This document shows positions 1-7,591 of a stretch of 24,188 bases of DNA, one piece after another. Source of the stretch: an uncultured Bacteroidales bacterium (GTDB lineage: Bacteria > Bacteroidota > Bacteroidia > Bacteroidales > F082); contig CALAZZ010000038.1 in assembly GCA_937926515.1 (NCBI GenBank), forward strand, positions 1 to 24,188, in the 5' to 3' direction. The position numbers and the translations under genes were made by a program. Each line of letters starts with the position of its first letter. Position 1 is the first letter of the stretch. The notes under the pieces are model-generated. The model saw only the letters and a program-made list of their open reading frames with translations. It was not told the DNA's origin and did not search any database.

Positions 1-66
1 AATTACAAGAAAAAGAAGTTAAAATTCTATTATTAGTATTTATGTTTAAACTCCTGATATCCATTA

Positions 67-2304
67 TCAAAGCTTGATCAACTTTTTGATGCCAACTCTC
101 TTTCCATCCTTTAGCTCAATGATGTACGTGCCTTTGGGTAGCCCTTTCAGAGAGACTTCAACCGAGTTTGAGCCTGGTGTGACCATCAATCGCTTTACCA
201 ATAAGCTTTTGAGATCATAAATTCTAATTTCAACTTCAGTTTGAGCTGGGTCAGAAAACAAAATACCTACACTTTCAGTGGCCGGATTGGGAAAAAGATT
301 GAAGTCAATCTGAAAAACATATTCTGCCATACCGGGTAAAACCTCTGCGCTGGCATTAAAAAGCTGCAATCCGCCACTATAGTTACCAGCAATCATGGCC
401 AGTGATCCATCGTTGAACAAATCAGTCAGATAGGCTGCAGACCGCATTCCCATATCAAAACCCTGGACAAGGGTATCGAGAAGAGTACCCAGTTGATCGA
501 TTTCTCTAAAACTACCATTCGGGAGATTTTCTTCGATTTCATCAAACAGGAAGATTTTTCCCTGTTCTGATCCCACTGCCAGAAATAGTTTGCCATCTGA
601 AGTGCGAAATGCACAGGGTGTGCTGTATCCATCATAAGAAATCGTGAAGTCCGTAACATCTATTCTACCCAATACATCAGTCACATACTGAAATTCGATA
701 GATTCTCCATTATGTGCACCTTTATAGTAAGTGATTTTCCCATTTCGTGATCCAATAATCAGGTCAACAACACCATCACCATCAAGGTCAAATAATTGTG
801 GGGCACTCCAACTTCCAACATCAATCCCGGAAAATTCCTCATCCCTTAGAACCCATATACCTGCCTCAGTTTGTTCAATAAACAAAATGCTCCCACGCTC
901 GTTTCCCACCAACAGGTCGGGCAGTCCATTTCCTGAAAGATCGACCATTGCAGGCACAAGACCACGCAGCCCAAGTGAAGAAAGACCAGCCAGATCATTA
1001 TCCATCAATTGAAACACTGGCGCATTGGGTTCGCCTACATTCTCATAGTAAGCCAGTTGACTGATATATCTGGACTTAAGCATACCAAACTCATACCATG
1101 AATATATATAATAACCGTAATTGCCTGCGACAAGATCAAGCATCCCATTCTGGTTCACATCATACAGAAGTGGGTATGCCCCCGAACCAAGGTCTATCAT
1201 TTGGTCTTGTAAAAAGCTTTTGGTATGCAATCTAAAAACAGGCTGATCCAATGTTCCTTCATTCAAGTAAAGCCAAACACTTTGCTTGTTTTCCGATACT
1301 ATTGGAGAAGGGTCGAATGGCGAAACAATCATATCCTTCAACCCATTGTTGTTCACATCAATCATTGCGGTTACCGGCATAGAAAACAAGCGAACTGGCA
1401 CATCATAACTTGGAAATGCCGTATCCTGACTGACCATAAAAGCATCCTCTGTGGTGCCACCATTGATCAGTTGAGTAAGTCCGGGGTAATCAACATCGCC
1501 TATAATCAGATCAGGCAGACCACTATTATTCAAATCCAAAACACGGAGCGTAGCTCCTCTATGCCTGAAGCCTCCATTGCCATCAGCTGAAGCGTGTTTG
1601 AAAAAACAAGTGTCCAGATAGATGATGTTGTTTTCCTCATTTTCACCAACACGTCCCCAGCAATACTCAGTCTGAACGTAATCCAGTGAATCCGCATGGC
1701 CGTACTTCTCCATGGACTGATTCGTATGCTGCTGTATATAAGTTCCAAGAGCCCAAAATGTGAGAATGTCCAAGTCACCATCACCATCCAGATCAACTAT
1801 TGCAGGGTAATCAGCATTCGTAGCCAAGATATTTACATGGCCTCCACCCTGAAAAGAGGTGAGGTAAGGAAAAACAACTTTTTCAAAAGCAAGCTCTTCC
1901 TTTGTAACATTCCGGTAAACCTGAATACCTGCCCAATTTGGTGAATACGTGAAGATATCTTCCCTCCCATCACCATCATAGTCATCTAAAATTACCCATT
2001 CAAAAAGTGGCGGAAATTTATCAATGTATTCTGGTGCATATGTGTAACTTATTTCATTACGGATGCCATCATTAAGAAAGCACAGCACGCGGTTCCCCTG
2101 TCGGTCAAAAACAAAGAGATCCTTAACTCCATTCCCGTTCATGTCAATTTCGCCAAACTGACAGGAGTTGAGCCCTCCGGCCCAGGGAAATTGCAGTTGG
2201 TCGTCTGAACCAACTTTAACCGGAAGATGTTGGCTACTGGCCTCCCGGCTTAGTGTAAAGATAAGAACCAAATAGGCCAAAGCCAGGAAAACAATCTTAT
2301 TCAT
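67..2304 (-). CDS. Secreted FG-GAP/VCBS repeat protein with T9SS C-terminal sorting domain
   Basis: Exported protein of 745 residues. The N-terminus has a signal peptide (MNKIVFLALAYLVLIF, cleavage probably just after the Ser-Ser-Gln region). The body carries about eight Asp-rich calcium-binding-type loops spread from residue 54 to about 525, for example DMNGNGVKD, DYDGDGRED, DLDGDGDLD, DVNQNGMLD and DLDGDGVVD, each followed by a hydrophobic strand as in FG-GAP/VCBS beta-propeller blades. The last 75 or so residues begin with the FPNPA motif and end GTYIIEL...KKLIKL, which is a type A T9SS sorting domain. It should therefore cross the outer membrane by T9SS and be attached to, or released from, the surface. 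No enzyme domain or ligand is visible. The reading frame extends upstream to TTG at 2325, but that codon lies inside the -7 promoter box, so ATG at 2304 is preferred. Transcribed divergently from the response regulator. Confidence 0.88.
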   Translation of the reverse strand: MNKIVFLALAYLVLIFTLSREASSQHLPVKVGSDDQLQFPWAGGLNSCQFGEIDMNGNGVKDLFVFDRQGNRVLCFLNDGIRNEISYTYAPEYIDKFPPLFEWVILDDYDGDGREDIFTYSPNWAGIQVYRNVTKEELAFEKVVFPYLTSFQGGGHVNILATNADYPAIVDLDGDGDLDILTFWALGTYIQQHTNQSMEKYGHADSLDYVQTEYCWGRVGENEENNIIYLDTCFFKHASADGNGGFRHRGATLRVLDLNNSGLPDLIIGDVDYPGLTQLINGGTTEDAFMVSQDTAFPSYDVPVRLFSMPVTAMIDVNNNGLKDMIVSPFDPSPIVSENKQSVWLYLNEGTLDQPVFRLHTKSFLQDQMIDLGSGAYPLLYDVNQNGMLDLVAGNYGYYIYSWYEFGMLKSRYISQLAYYENVGEPNAPVFQLMDNDLAGLSSLGLRGLVPAMVDLSGNGLPDLLVGNERGSILFIEQTEAGIWVLRDEEFSGIDVGSWSAPQLFDLDGDGVVDLIIGSRNGKITYYKGAHNGESIEFQYVTDVLGRIDVTDFTISYDGYSTPCAFRTSDGKLFLAVGSEQGKIFLFDEIEENLPNGSFREIDQLGTLLDTLVQGFDMGMRSAAYLTDLFNDGSLAMIAGNYSGGLQLFNASAEVLPGMAEYVFQIDFNLFPNPATESVGILFSDPAQTEVEIRIYDLKSLLVKRLMVTPGSNSVEVSLKGLPKGTYIIELKDGKRVGIKKLIKL

Positions 2305-2322
2305 GACAAATCTCTTATGCTT

Positions 2323-2330
2323 CAAAATTA
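2323..2330 (-). promoter_or_regulatory. -7 promoter box TAATTTTG for the VCBS-repeat gene
   Basis: Read on the minus strand, this is TAATTTTG, an exact match to the Bacteroidota -7 consensus TAnnTTTG. Transcription would start near 2316, giving a leader of about 12 bases before ATG 2304. No good -33 TTTG at the usual distance was found. An 8-bp palindrome GGCATGCC (2359-2366) lies between this box and the divergent box at 2375 and could be a shared operator; that is only inference. Confidence 0.5.
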
Positions 2331-2374
2331 CGCATAAAAGTGCAAATGTAAAATGACAGGCATGCCGGTTTTTG

Positions 2375-2382
2375 TAACTTTG
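2375..2382 (+). promoter_or_regulatory. -7 promoter box TAACTTTG for the response regulator gene
   Basis: TAACTTTG matches the Bacteroidota TAnnTTTG -7 box and ends 14 bases before ATG 2397. The transcript would have a leader of only about 8 bases, which is nearly leaderless. A clear -33 element is not seen. The box lies 44 bases from the opposing minus-strand box at 2323-2330, so the two promoters would share upstream DNA. Confidence 0.5.
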
Positions 2383-2396
2383 AGCAAAAAAGAATT

Positions 2397-3560
2397 ATGG
2401 CCCGTATATTAATAATTGATGATGAACCGAGCATTAGGCGAACACTACGTGAAATTCTTGAGTACGAAAAGTACCAGATAGAAGAAGCAAGTACCGGTAT
2501 GGAAGCCTTAAGTATGATCGAAGAACAAGAATATGATGTGATCCTGTGTGATATTAAAATGCCTGAAATGGATGGTATTGAAACACTTGAAGGGGTCAAA
2601 AAAATAAGTGATGCTCCTGTTATCATGATATCTGGCCATGGAACAATTGAAACAGCCGTAGAGGCCATAAAAAAAGGTGCATACGATTATATTTCCAAAC
2701 CTCCTGACCTGAACCGCTTATTGGTCACACTTAAAAATGCGCTGGATAAAACATCACTTACTCGTGAAACCAAGGCACTTAAAAAGGTTGTAAGCAAGCA
2801 TTTTGAGATGGTGGGTGAATCGCCGGCTATGCTAGAGATCAGGCAGATGATCGCCAAGGTAGCTCCCACACAGGCACGGGTATTAATTGCCGGTGAGAAT
2901 GGTACAGGCAAAGAGCTTGTTGCCAGACAGCTCCATGAATTAAGCAATCGCTCGCATTCACCTTTTATTGAAGTGAACTGCGCTGCCATTCCCAGTGAAT
3001 TGATTGAAAGTCAGCTTTTCGGACATGAAAAGGGTTCATTTACCTCTGCCATTAAACAACGTAAGGGAGACTTTGAACTTGCACACGGTGGAACACTCTT
3101 TTTGGATGAGATTGGCGACATGAGCCTCTCAGCCCAAGCCAAAGTATTAAGAGCCTTGCAGGAAAACAAAATTACACGTGTGGGTGGCGAAAAAGACATT
3201 CCCGTTAATGTGCGTATCATAGCTGCTACAAACAAAAACCTGAAAGAAGAAATTGAAAAGAGTCGGTTCCGCGAAGATCTTTATCATCGTATCAGCGTGA
3301 TCGTTATTCAGGTGCCACCTCTTCGCGACCGCAAGGATGATATTCCTTTACTGGTAAATCATTTTGTGGAAATCATATGCAGTGAGCAAGGAAAACCAAG
3401 ACCTGTCATCTCAGAAGATGCCATTGCTGAATTACAGTCCTATAAATGGACTGGAAACGTACGTGAATTGCACAATGCAACCGAACGTCTGGTTATTTTG
3501 GGAGGCAGCACCATTGAGAAAGAAGATGTGGTCAGATTTGCCAGGCCGCTGCATATGTAG
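2397..3560 (+). CDS. Sigma-54-interacting response regulator lacking a DNA-binding domain
   Basis: 387 residues, NtrC-like. Residues 1-115 form a receiver domain with acidic pocket D8/D9, phosphoacceptor D52, S79 and K101. Residues 138-375 are a sigma-54 activator AAA+ domain: Walker A GENGTGKE (166-173), sigma-54 contact loop GSFTSA (213-218, GAFTGA in the classical family), Walker B GTLFLDEIGD (232-241), and an arginine-finger region with FREDLYHR (291-298). The protein stops just after the final helical subdomain (WTGNVREL, 351-358). The Fis-type helix-turn-helix that completes NtrC-type proteins of about 450 residues is absent, and the terminator begins 17 bases after the stop, so no broken remnant remains. 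From memory, similar HTH-less regulators occur widely in Bacteroidota; they presumably activate sigma-54 holoenzyme from solution. No partner histidine kinase lies in the window. Confidence 0.93.
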   Translation: MARILIIDDEPSIRRTLREILEYEKYQIEEASTGMEALSMIEEQEYDVILCDIKMPEMDGIETLEGVKKISDAPVIMISGHGTIETAVEAIKKGAYDYISKPPDLNRLLVTLKNALDKTSLTRETKALKKVVSKHFEMVGESPAMLEIRQMIAKVAPTQARVLIAGENGTGKELVARQLHELSNRSHSPFIEVNCAAIPSELIESQLFGHEKGSFTSAIKQRKGDFELAHGGTLFLDEIGDMSLSAQAKVLRALQENKITRVGGEKDIPVNVRIIAATNKNLKEEIEKSRFREDLYHRISVIVIQVPPLRDRKDDIPLLVNHFVEIICSEQGKPRPVISEDAIAELQSYKWTGNVRELHNATERLVILGGSTIEKEDVVRFARPLHM

Positions 3561-3576
3561 GTCCACATACGCACAT

Positions 3577-3615
3577 AAAAAAAACTGCATGAAATGATCT
3601 CATGCAGTTTTTTTT
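3577..3615. terminator. Perfect bidirectional rho-independent terminator
   Basis: The left arm, eight A then CTGCATGA (3577-3592), pairs perfectly over 16 bases with TCATGCAG then eight T (3600-3615) around the 7-base loop AATGATC. Read on either strand, a GC-containing stem is followed by eight T residues. It sits between the converging response regulator (ends 3560) and T9SS cargo gene (ends 3631), so it should stop transcription from both sides. Confidence 0.93.
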
Positions 3616-3630
3616 ACTTAAGTGTTAAAA

Positions 3631-6108
3631 TTATTTCACTAACACTTTATGTGTTGCAGATCCATTCACAGTCTCAATATTTACAAGATAAATTCCTGTC
3701 TCGAAACTGCTTAGGTTAAGCACGGTTTCAGTCTTATTCACATCAATGCTGTAAATAACCTGGCCTAGAAGGTTACTAATGGTGAGTTTGAGAATATCGG
3801 TATTGGCTTTCAAATTCAACATATCTGATGTTGGATTGGGATATGATGTAACATATGCCTGTTCACCCATTTCATTCAGGCCTACCAAAACACTTAACAC
3901 CACATTAACAATAAGATGGTCATTGACCGGGTCATTGCTACGAACATGCAGTTTGCTGCGGTATACGTTCAAAGGATCAAGTTCACCGGCATCAATTACA
4001 ATTTCAACATCATCCGACTCCTGTGCTTCCAGCTCACCCGATGTGGGTGAAGCTGACAACCATACCGGGCCGGCATCACCTGTCAGCAGACCTCTAATAT
4101 TCCAGTTATATGGTAAAGTTTCTGAAAGCTGTTGCCAGCCAACACCTGTGGATATCCAACGTCCATCAGCGATTGGCGGGCCTGCATCACAACCTGCTGG
4201 GAAGGTACCACCAACCTGTTGGTCAATGTAATAGCCAATCCAAATGTCAGTACCGTCAATATAGACAGGTTCATCAAGTGTTATGATGGTCCATTCGAGC
4301 GGATTGGGTGAAAACGCTTGTTCATAGAGCAAATCACCAGCTCCCGGGATGACAATGCCACCCATTCCATAAACCTGTGCTTTGAATTCATTTGCCATTT
4401 CATTAATAAACACATGGATTTCTTCCAAATACATACCATTATACTGTTCAACCATGCTAGCCGGGAAACGAGCAGCTACACGCCATTGACCACCATTCGT
4501 CAATCCTATGCCGCTATTGGGTTCTCCGTCATAATGCAGTAGAACATCACGTTCAACTTCTGGCCCAGGCTCAGCGGTAATGGTATTTGGTGCTAAAGCA
4601 AATTCTGGATTAAACACTTTGCTATTCGTACCGGAAGGAGTAACATTGGCGTATTTATTCATTGTCGGCTCGTTGAATGAAGACACAATATCATAAACAA
4701 GCACGCTTTCGCCAACATTGGTGATCGTACGGTTTACAGTTTGTGAATTTCCTTCCTCCAGTTGCAGGATGATCTGTGAAGTGCTCATATCTATACTAGG
4801 AGCCAATGAACCTTGCTGAATGACATGGTATGCCACGTCATCGAAATAGTAAAGCGGTGTGGAAGTGCCATCGGGAGCAGGGTAAAGGTTTAAGCCGCCG
4901 AGCATTTTAGTACCTTCACCTCCATTGGCCAACAGGCTAAATTGCCATTCATAGATCAATACATCATCAATGTATAATTCAATCCAGTCTTCATCCAAAT
5001 CAATCACATGCGAAACATCCAGCCATGTATTTGTTGCATAAGTAAAGGATGCTGCATTGGCACCGCCCGCATCAACCCATCCATCTCCATTGCTGGCAAA
5101 CCATACCTGGCAGGCCCATTCAACACCCGGTGATTCAAAATGCTGGATATTATAATATCCGTTAAAGTCACCATCCGGAATAAAGATTGAAAAGTCCAGG
5201 CCGTAAATACCACTGGTTTTATTACCAAGAAGCAGTATAACATCGTCAGTAGCTGTGGCCCCTACTTTTAATGACTGACTGGGGCTGTTTGACTGCTCAT
5301 CGGAAACAAGCACATCATTAACACCTGCAGCAGGCCATTCAATCCAATAATCGTTGGATGCAGCAATACCATCACCTACGTTGTAACTCTCGAAATCATC
5401 TTCATAGATCATCCCTCCAGGGCCGCTAATCTGAGTATAAACGAGATCATCAATATAATATAAGGGGTTGCCACCATCGTTCCAGGCATAGAAATTGGCA
5501 GCACCAAGCTGATTCAAACCGGGGTCACCAAATGTGCCCAGGCTCCACTGGTATTCATGGATCAACTCACCATTGATGTAAAACATACACCAGTCACTGG
5601 CCAGGTCCACGTAGGTGCGTACATCAATCCACTCATCATAGTTGAATGAAAAGGTAGCAGCATTTTCACCTGCGCCATCAAGTGAACCGGCTCCACCCAG
5701 TCCAAAATAGACTTGAATTCCCCATTCACTACCTGATCCGGCAAAGAGATGCAGTATATTGAAATACCCAAGGTTCCCATCCGGGATATACATTTTAAAC
5801 TCCACCTCATACACACCATCCGATTGATTACCCAGATCCAATACTACATCATTGGTTCCGGTTATCTGGAATGATTTGGTTGGACTTGAAGCATAGTCAT
5901 CAAGTATGGTGGCATCTTCTGCCGAACCGGGAGTGCTTGACCAGGTATCCCACCATGTGGGATTGGACTCAGCCAGCTTATCCCCAACATCATAGGACTC
6001 AAAATCATCGGAATATAGAATTTCGCGATTTCCATTTTGTGCTGTAAGTGCTAGGCTTAGAAGCACCATAAAGGAGATAGCAAAAAGCTTGTAAGTAAAT
6101 TTTTTCAT
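3631..6108 (-). CDS. T9SS cargo protein with two tandem LamG/jelly-roll-like repeats
   Basis: 825 residues, exported. Signal peptide at residues 1-23 (MKKFTYKLFAISFMVLLSLA then LTAQ). Residues 31-227 and 234-435 are two copies of one module. Each begins with a DDFESY-VGD motif and contains IPDG, YFNI or YYNI, an EW-QVWF-like strand and PLYY-DD near its end. The pattern suggests a concanavalin/laminin-G-like jelly roll that binds carbohydrate or another ligand. Next come Ig-like segments, including a stretch around residues 445-480 (ITNVGESVLVYDI) resembling the cell-surface domains that precede sorting signals, and a second near 685-745. The last 75 residues start at YPNPTSD and end THKVLVK, a T9SS type A sorting domain. 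No catalytic motif was identified. It is separated from the upstream radical SAM gene by 104 bases holding its own promoter box. Confidence 0.88.
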   Translation of the reverse strand: MKKFTYKLFAISFMVLLSLALTAQNGNREILYSDDFESYDVGDKLAESNPTWWDTWSSTPGSAEDATILDDYASSPTKSFQITGTNDVVLDLGNQSDGVYEVEFKMYIPDGNLGYFNILHLFAGSGSEWGIQVYFGLGGAGSLDGAGENAATFSFNYDEWIDVRTYVDLASDWCMFYINGELIHEYQWSLGTFGDPGLNQLGAANFYAWNDGGNPLYYIDDLVYTQISGPGGMIYEDDFESYNVGDGIAASNDYWIEWPAAGVNDVLVSDEQSNSPSQSLKVGATATDDVILLLGNKTSGIYGLDFSIFIPDGDFNGYYNIQHFESPGVEWACQVWFASNGDGWVDAGGANAASFTYATNTWLDVSHVIDLDEDWIELYIDDVLIYEWQFSLLANGGEGTKMLGGLNLYPAPDGTSTPLYYFDDVAYHVIQQGSLAPSIDMSTSQIILQLEEGNSQTVNRTITNVGESVLVYDIVSSFNEPTMNKYANVTPSGTNSKVFNPEFALAPNTITAEPGPEVERDVLLHYDGEPNSGIGLTNGGQWRVAARFPASMVEQYNGMYLEEIHVFINEMANEFKAQVYGMGGIVIPGAGDLLYEQAFSPNPLEWTIITLDEPVYIDGTDIWIGYYIDQQVGGTFPAGCDAGPPIADGRWISTGVGWQQLSETLPYNWNIRGLLTGDAGPVWLSASPTSGELEAQESDDVEIVIDAGELDPLNVYRSKLHVRSNDPVNDHLIVNVVLSVLVGLNEMGEQAYVTSYPNPTSDMLNLKANTDILKLTISNLLGQVIYSIDVNKTETVLNLSSFETGIYLVNIETVNGSATHKVLVK

Positions 6109-6147
6109 AACATATGGGTTTTTGTTAATAATTGTTGGACGTTCCTA

Positions 6148-6155
6148 CAAAGTTA
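6148..6155 (-). promoter_or_regulatory. -7 promoter box TAACTTTG for the jelly-roll T9SS gene
   Basis: Minus-strand TAACTTTG matches the Bacteroidota TAnnTTTG box, 39 bases upstream of ATG 6108, predicting a leader of roughly 30 bases. No convincing -33 element. Its presence suggests that the T9SS gene is transcribed independently of the radical SAM gene upstream. Confidence 0.5.
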
Positions 6156-6212
6156 AAACATTTTGCAGCCAATAAACATTTTTTTTACCAAATCCGAATA
6201 TACAACTATAAT

Positions 6213-7172
6213 TCACTCATTATCAGTATAAAAAAAATTGCCCTGCCAACTGTTTCTTTCCTCCATTCGTAGCTCAATGATTCGCAGAATTTGATCATAT
6301 CTCAAATTGTTCCATAATGCAGTGTTTAAAAATCGTGGTGGAACCTCCGCTGCAAACCGCTCGATCACAATTGCAGGATTAAGCCTTTCGGTGAAATCGA
6401 TGATAAAATCGACATAACTGTCGAAATCGAATAAATAGAATGCAGAAGGATTGGATACATACGCTTCTGCCATTGCAGTGCCCCTGATCAACTGGAGCTG
6501 ATGGAATTTGATGAAAGTGAGCGGTAATCCGGAAATAGTGCGAGATGCCTCAAGCATCTGCCTTCTGCTCTCACCAGGCAATCCAAAAATAAAATGTGCA
6601 CCACAAGCTATACCTGACTCAGCAGTTTTATGCAGGGTTTCTTTTCCCTGCTTGAATGTATGCCCCCGGTTAACACGCAATAAAGTTTCCTCATAAACAC
6701 TTTCAATGCCATATTCAATGATGATCGGATGGGTTTTGTTTAATTGGCTTAAATATTCCAATAGTTCGTCAGGCATACAATCGGGACGGGTTCCGATAAC
6801 CAAACCAATTACTTTAGGGTGTGATAATGCTTCCTCATACAATGCTTTAATTACTTCAACATCGCCATAGCTATTCGTATAAGCCTGAAAATAGACCATA
6901 AACCAGCTTGCTCTGCGGTATCTATGTGCATGAAATGCAATGCCATCAGAAACCTGTTGCAATATCGGATTGTCCGGTTGGCAATAGGATGGTGTAAACG
7001 CCTCGTTACTACAATAAGTGCATCCTCCCACACTGATGGTGCCATCACGGTTTGGGCAAGTAAACCCTGCATCCACACTAATTTTCTGAACACGACCACC
7101 AAACCTGGCCTTCATATGTTCAGTGTATGAATTAAACCTGCGGGGATGGCCCCATGGATAATGTTGCATCAT
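6213..7172 (-). CDS. TIGR01212 (YhcC-like) radical SAM protein
   Basis: 319 residues, close to the roughly 310 of E. coli YhcC. Near the N-terminus the family signature TCPNRDG...GGCTYC places cluster cysteines at C39, C51 and C54 (C-X11-C-X2-C), the spacing of the TIGR01212 family, which differs from the common CX3CX2C. Further family traits are the YFQAYTNSY segment near residue 91, VIGTRPDC (126-133), EYGIES (about 153) and HFIFGLPGE (about 193), all typical of Elp3/MiaB-like radical SAM barrels. It should bind a 4Fe-4S cluster and cleave S-adenosylmethionine in the cytoplasm; the substrate of this family was not known to me. Two adjacent ATG codons (7172 and 7169) are possible starts. No exact TAnnTTTG box was found upstream. 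Confidence 0.9.
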   Translation of the reverse strand: MMQHYPWGHPRRFNSYTEHMKARFGGRVQKISVDAGFTCPNRDGTISVGGCTYCSNEAFTPSYCQPDNPILQQVSDGIAFHAHRYRRASWFMVYFQAYTNSYGDVEVIKALYEEALSHPKVIGLVIGTRPDCMPDELLEYLSQLNKTHPIIIEYGIESVYEETLLRVNRGHTFKQGKETLHKTAESGIACGAHFIFGLPGESRRQMLEASRTISGLPLTFIKFHQLQLIRGTAMAEAYVSNPSAFYLFDFDSYVDFIIDFTERLNPAIVIERFAAEVPPRFLNTALWNNLRYDQILRIIELRMEERNSWQGNFFYTDNE

Positions 7173-7296
7173 TAAAAAATGATCTGGTCAAATTGATTCA
7201 AATCGATCTTACAGGCTGCTAATTTATTTAAAAAAATAAGCTTTGAAAACAAAATAATCAACTGCAACTTATGCAAAAACTGATTTCTATTTTACA

Positions 7297-7304
7297 TATC
7301 TTTG
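7297..7304 (+). promoter_or_regulatory. -7 promoter box TATCTTTG upstream of the peptide transporter
   Basis: TATCTTTG followed by GCG is a strong match to the Bacteroidota -7 consensus. Transcription would begin near 7311, giving an unusually long leader of about 280 bases ahead of the transporter ATG at 7592. That leader contains the two short reading frames and the inverted repeat listed separately. The rest of the 7173-7296 gap is AT-rich with nothing else recognised. Confidence 0.5.
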
Positions 7305-7366
7305 CGTGTTTATGAAGAACCTTTAGCACAATTTCTCCTTTAAATTAAACACCAAAAACTAAACGC

Positions 7367-7471
7367 ATGAACAACAAAAACCACAATGAGATGAACCATC
7401 AGCTAAGTGCCATCTTCAGGAAGCGCTTTTGCTGTTATGGTTTACGGGCCTCTCCAATTAAAATGACCTAA
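7367..7471 (+). CDS. Candidate leader peptide with Cys-Cys (uORF1)
   Basis: A 34-codon frame from ATG 7367 to TAA 7471, inside the long leader of the transporter. The product is hydrophilic and basic in its second half, with RKRFCCYGLR at residues 18-27 and adjacent Cys codons TGC TGT at positions 22-23. Its stop overlaps the next ATG as TAATG. The position after a promoter and before an inverted repeat and transporter would suit a ribosome-stalling leader peptide. The Cys pair raises cysteine or sulfur supply as a possible signal, which is inference. No homologue is recognised, and a frame this short can occur by chance. Confidence 0.4.
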   Translation: MNNKNHNEMNHQLSAIFRKRFCCYGLRASPIKMT

Positions 7472-7584
7472 TGAACCCTATTGCGATTAAAATTGTAAAT
7501 GTGGCCCAGAATAAATTGATATTCACACATGGTATCGCAATATGGCACATCAATTCAACATTTATGATTAAAACATTAAACTAA
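7471..7584 (+). CDS. Short frame overlapping uORF1 by TAATG (uORF2)
   Basis: A 37-codon frame, ATG 7471 to TAA 7584, beginning in the overlap TAATG with the end of uORF1 and ending 7 bases before the transporter ATG at 7592. It encodes a mildly hydrophobic peptide (MNPIAIKIVNVAQNK...) of no recognised family and reads straight through the inverted repeat 7479-7542. If translated, ribosomes would melt that hairpin and arrive next to the transporter start, so it could couple translation. Chance occurrence is quite possible. Confidence 0.25.
   Translation: MNPIAIKIVNVAQNKLIFTHGIAIWHINSTFMIKTLN
7479..7542 (+). promoter_or_regulatory. Imperfect stem-loop in the transporter leader
   Basis: The outer arms TATTGCGAT (7479-7487) and ATCGCAATA (7534-7542) are exactly complementary over 9 bases. 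An inner pair ATGTG (7499-7503) and CACAT (7526-7530) could stack inside. No T-tract follows, so this is not a standard terminator; it could be an attenuator or antiterminator arm, or an inverted repeat bound by a protein. Confidence 0.4.
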
Positions 7585-7591
7585 AAAAATT

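Noticed and set aside
2305..2325. TTG start of the VCBS-repeat frame at 2325
   Set aside because: It lies within the -7 box TAATTTTG and adds a polar MKHKRFV ahead of a good signal peptide that begins at ATG 2304.
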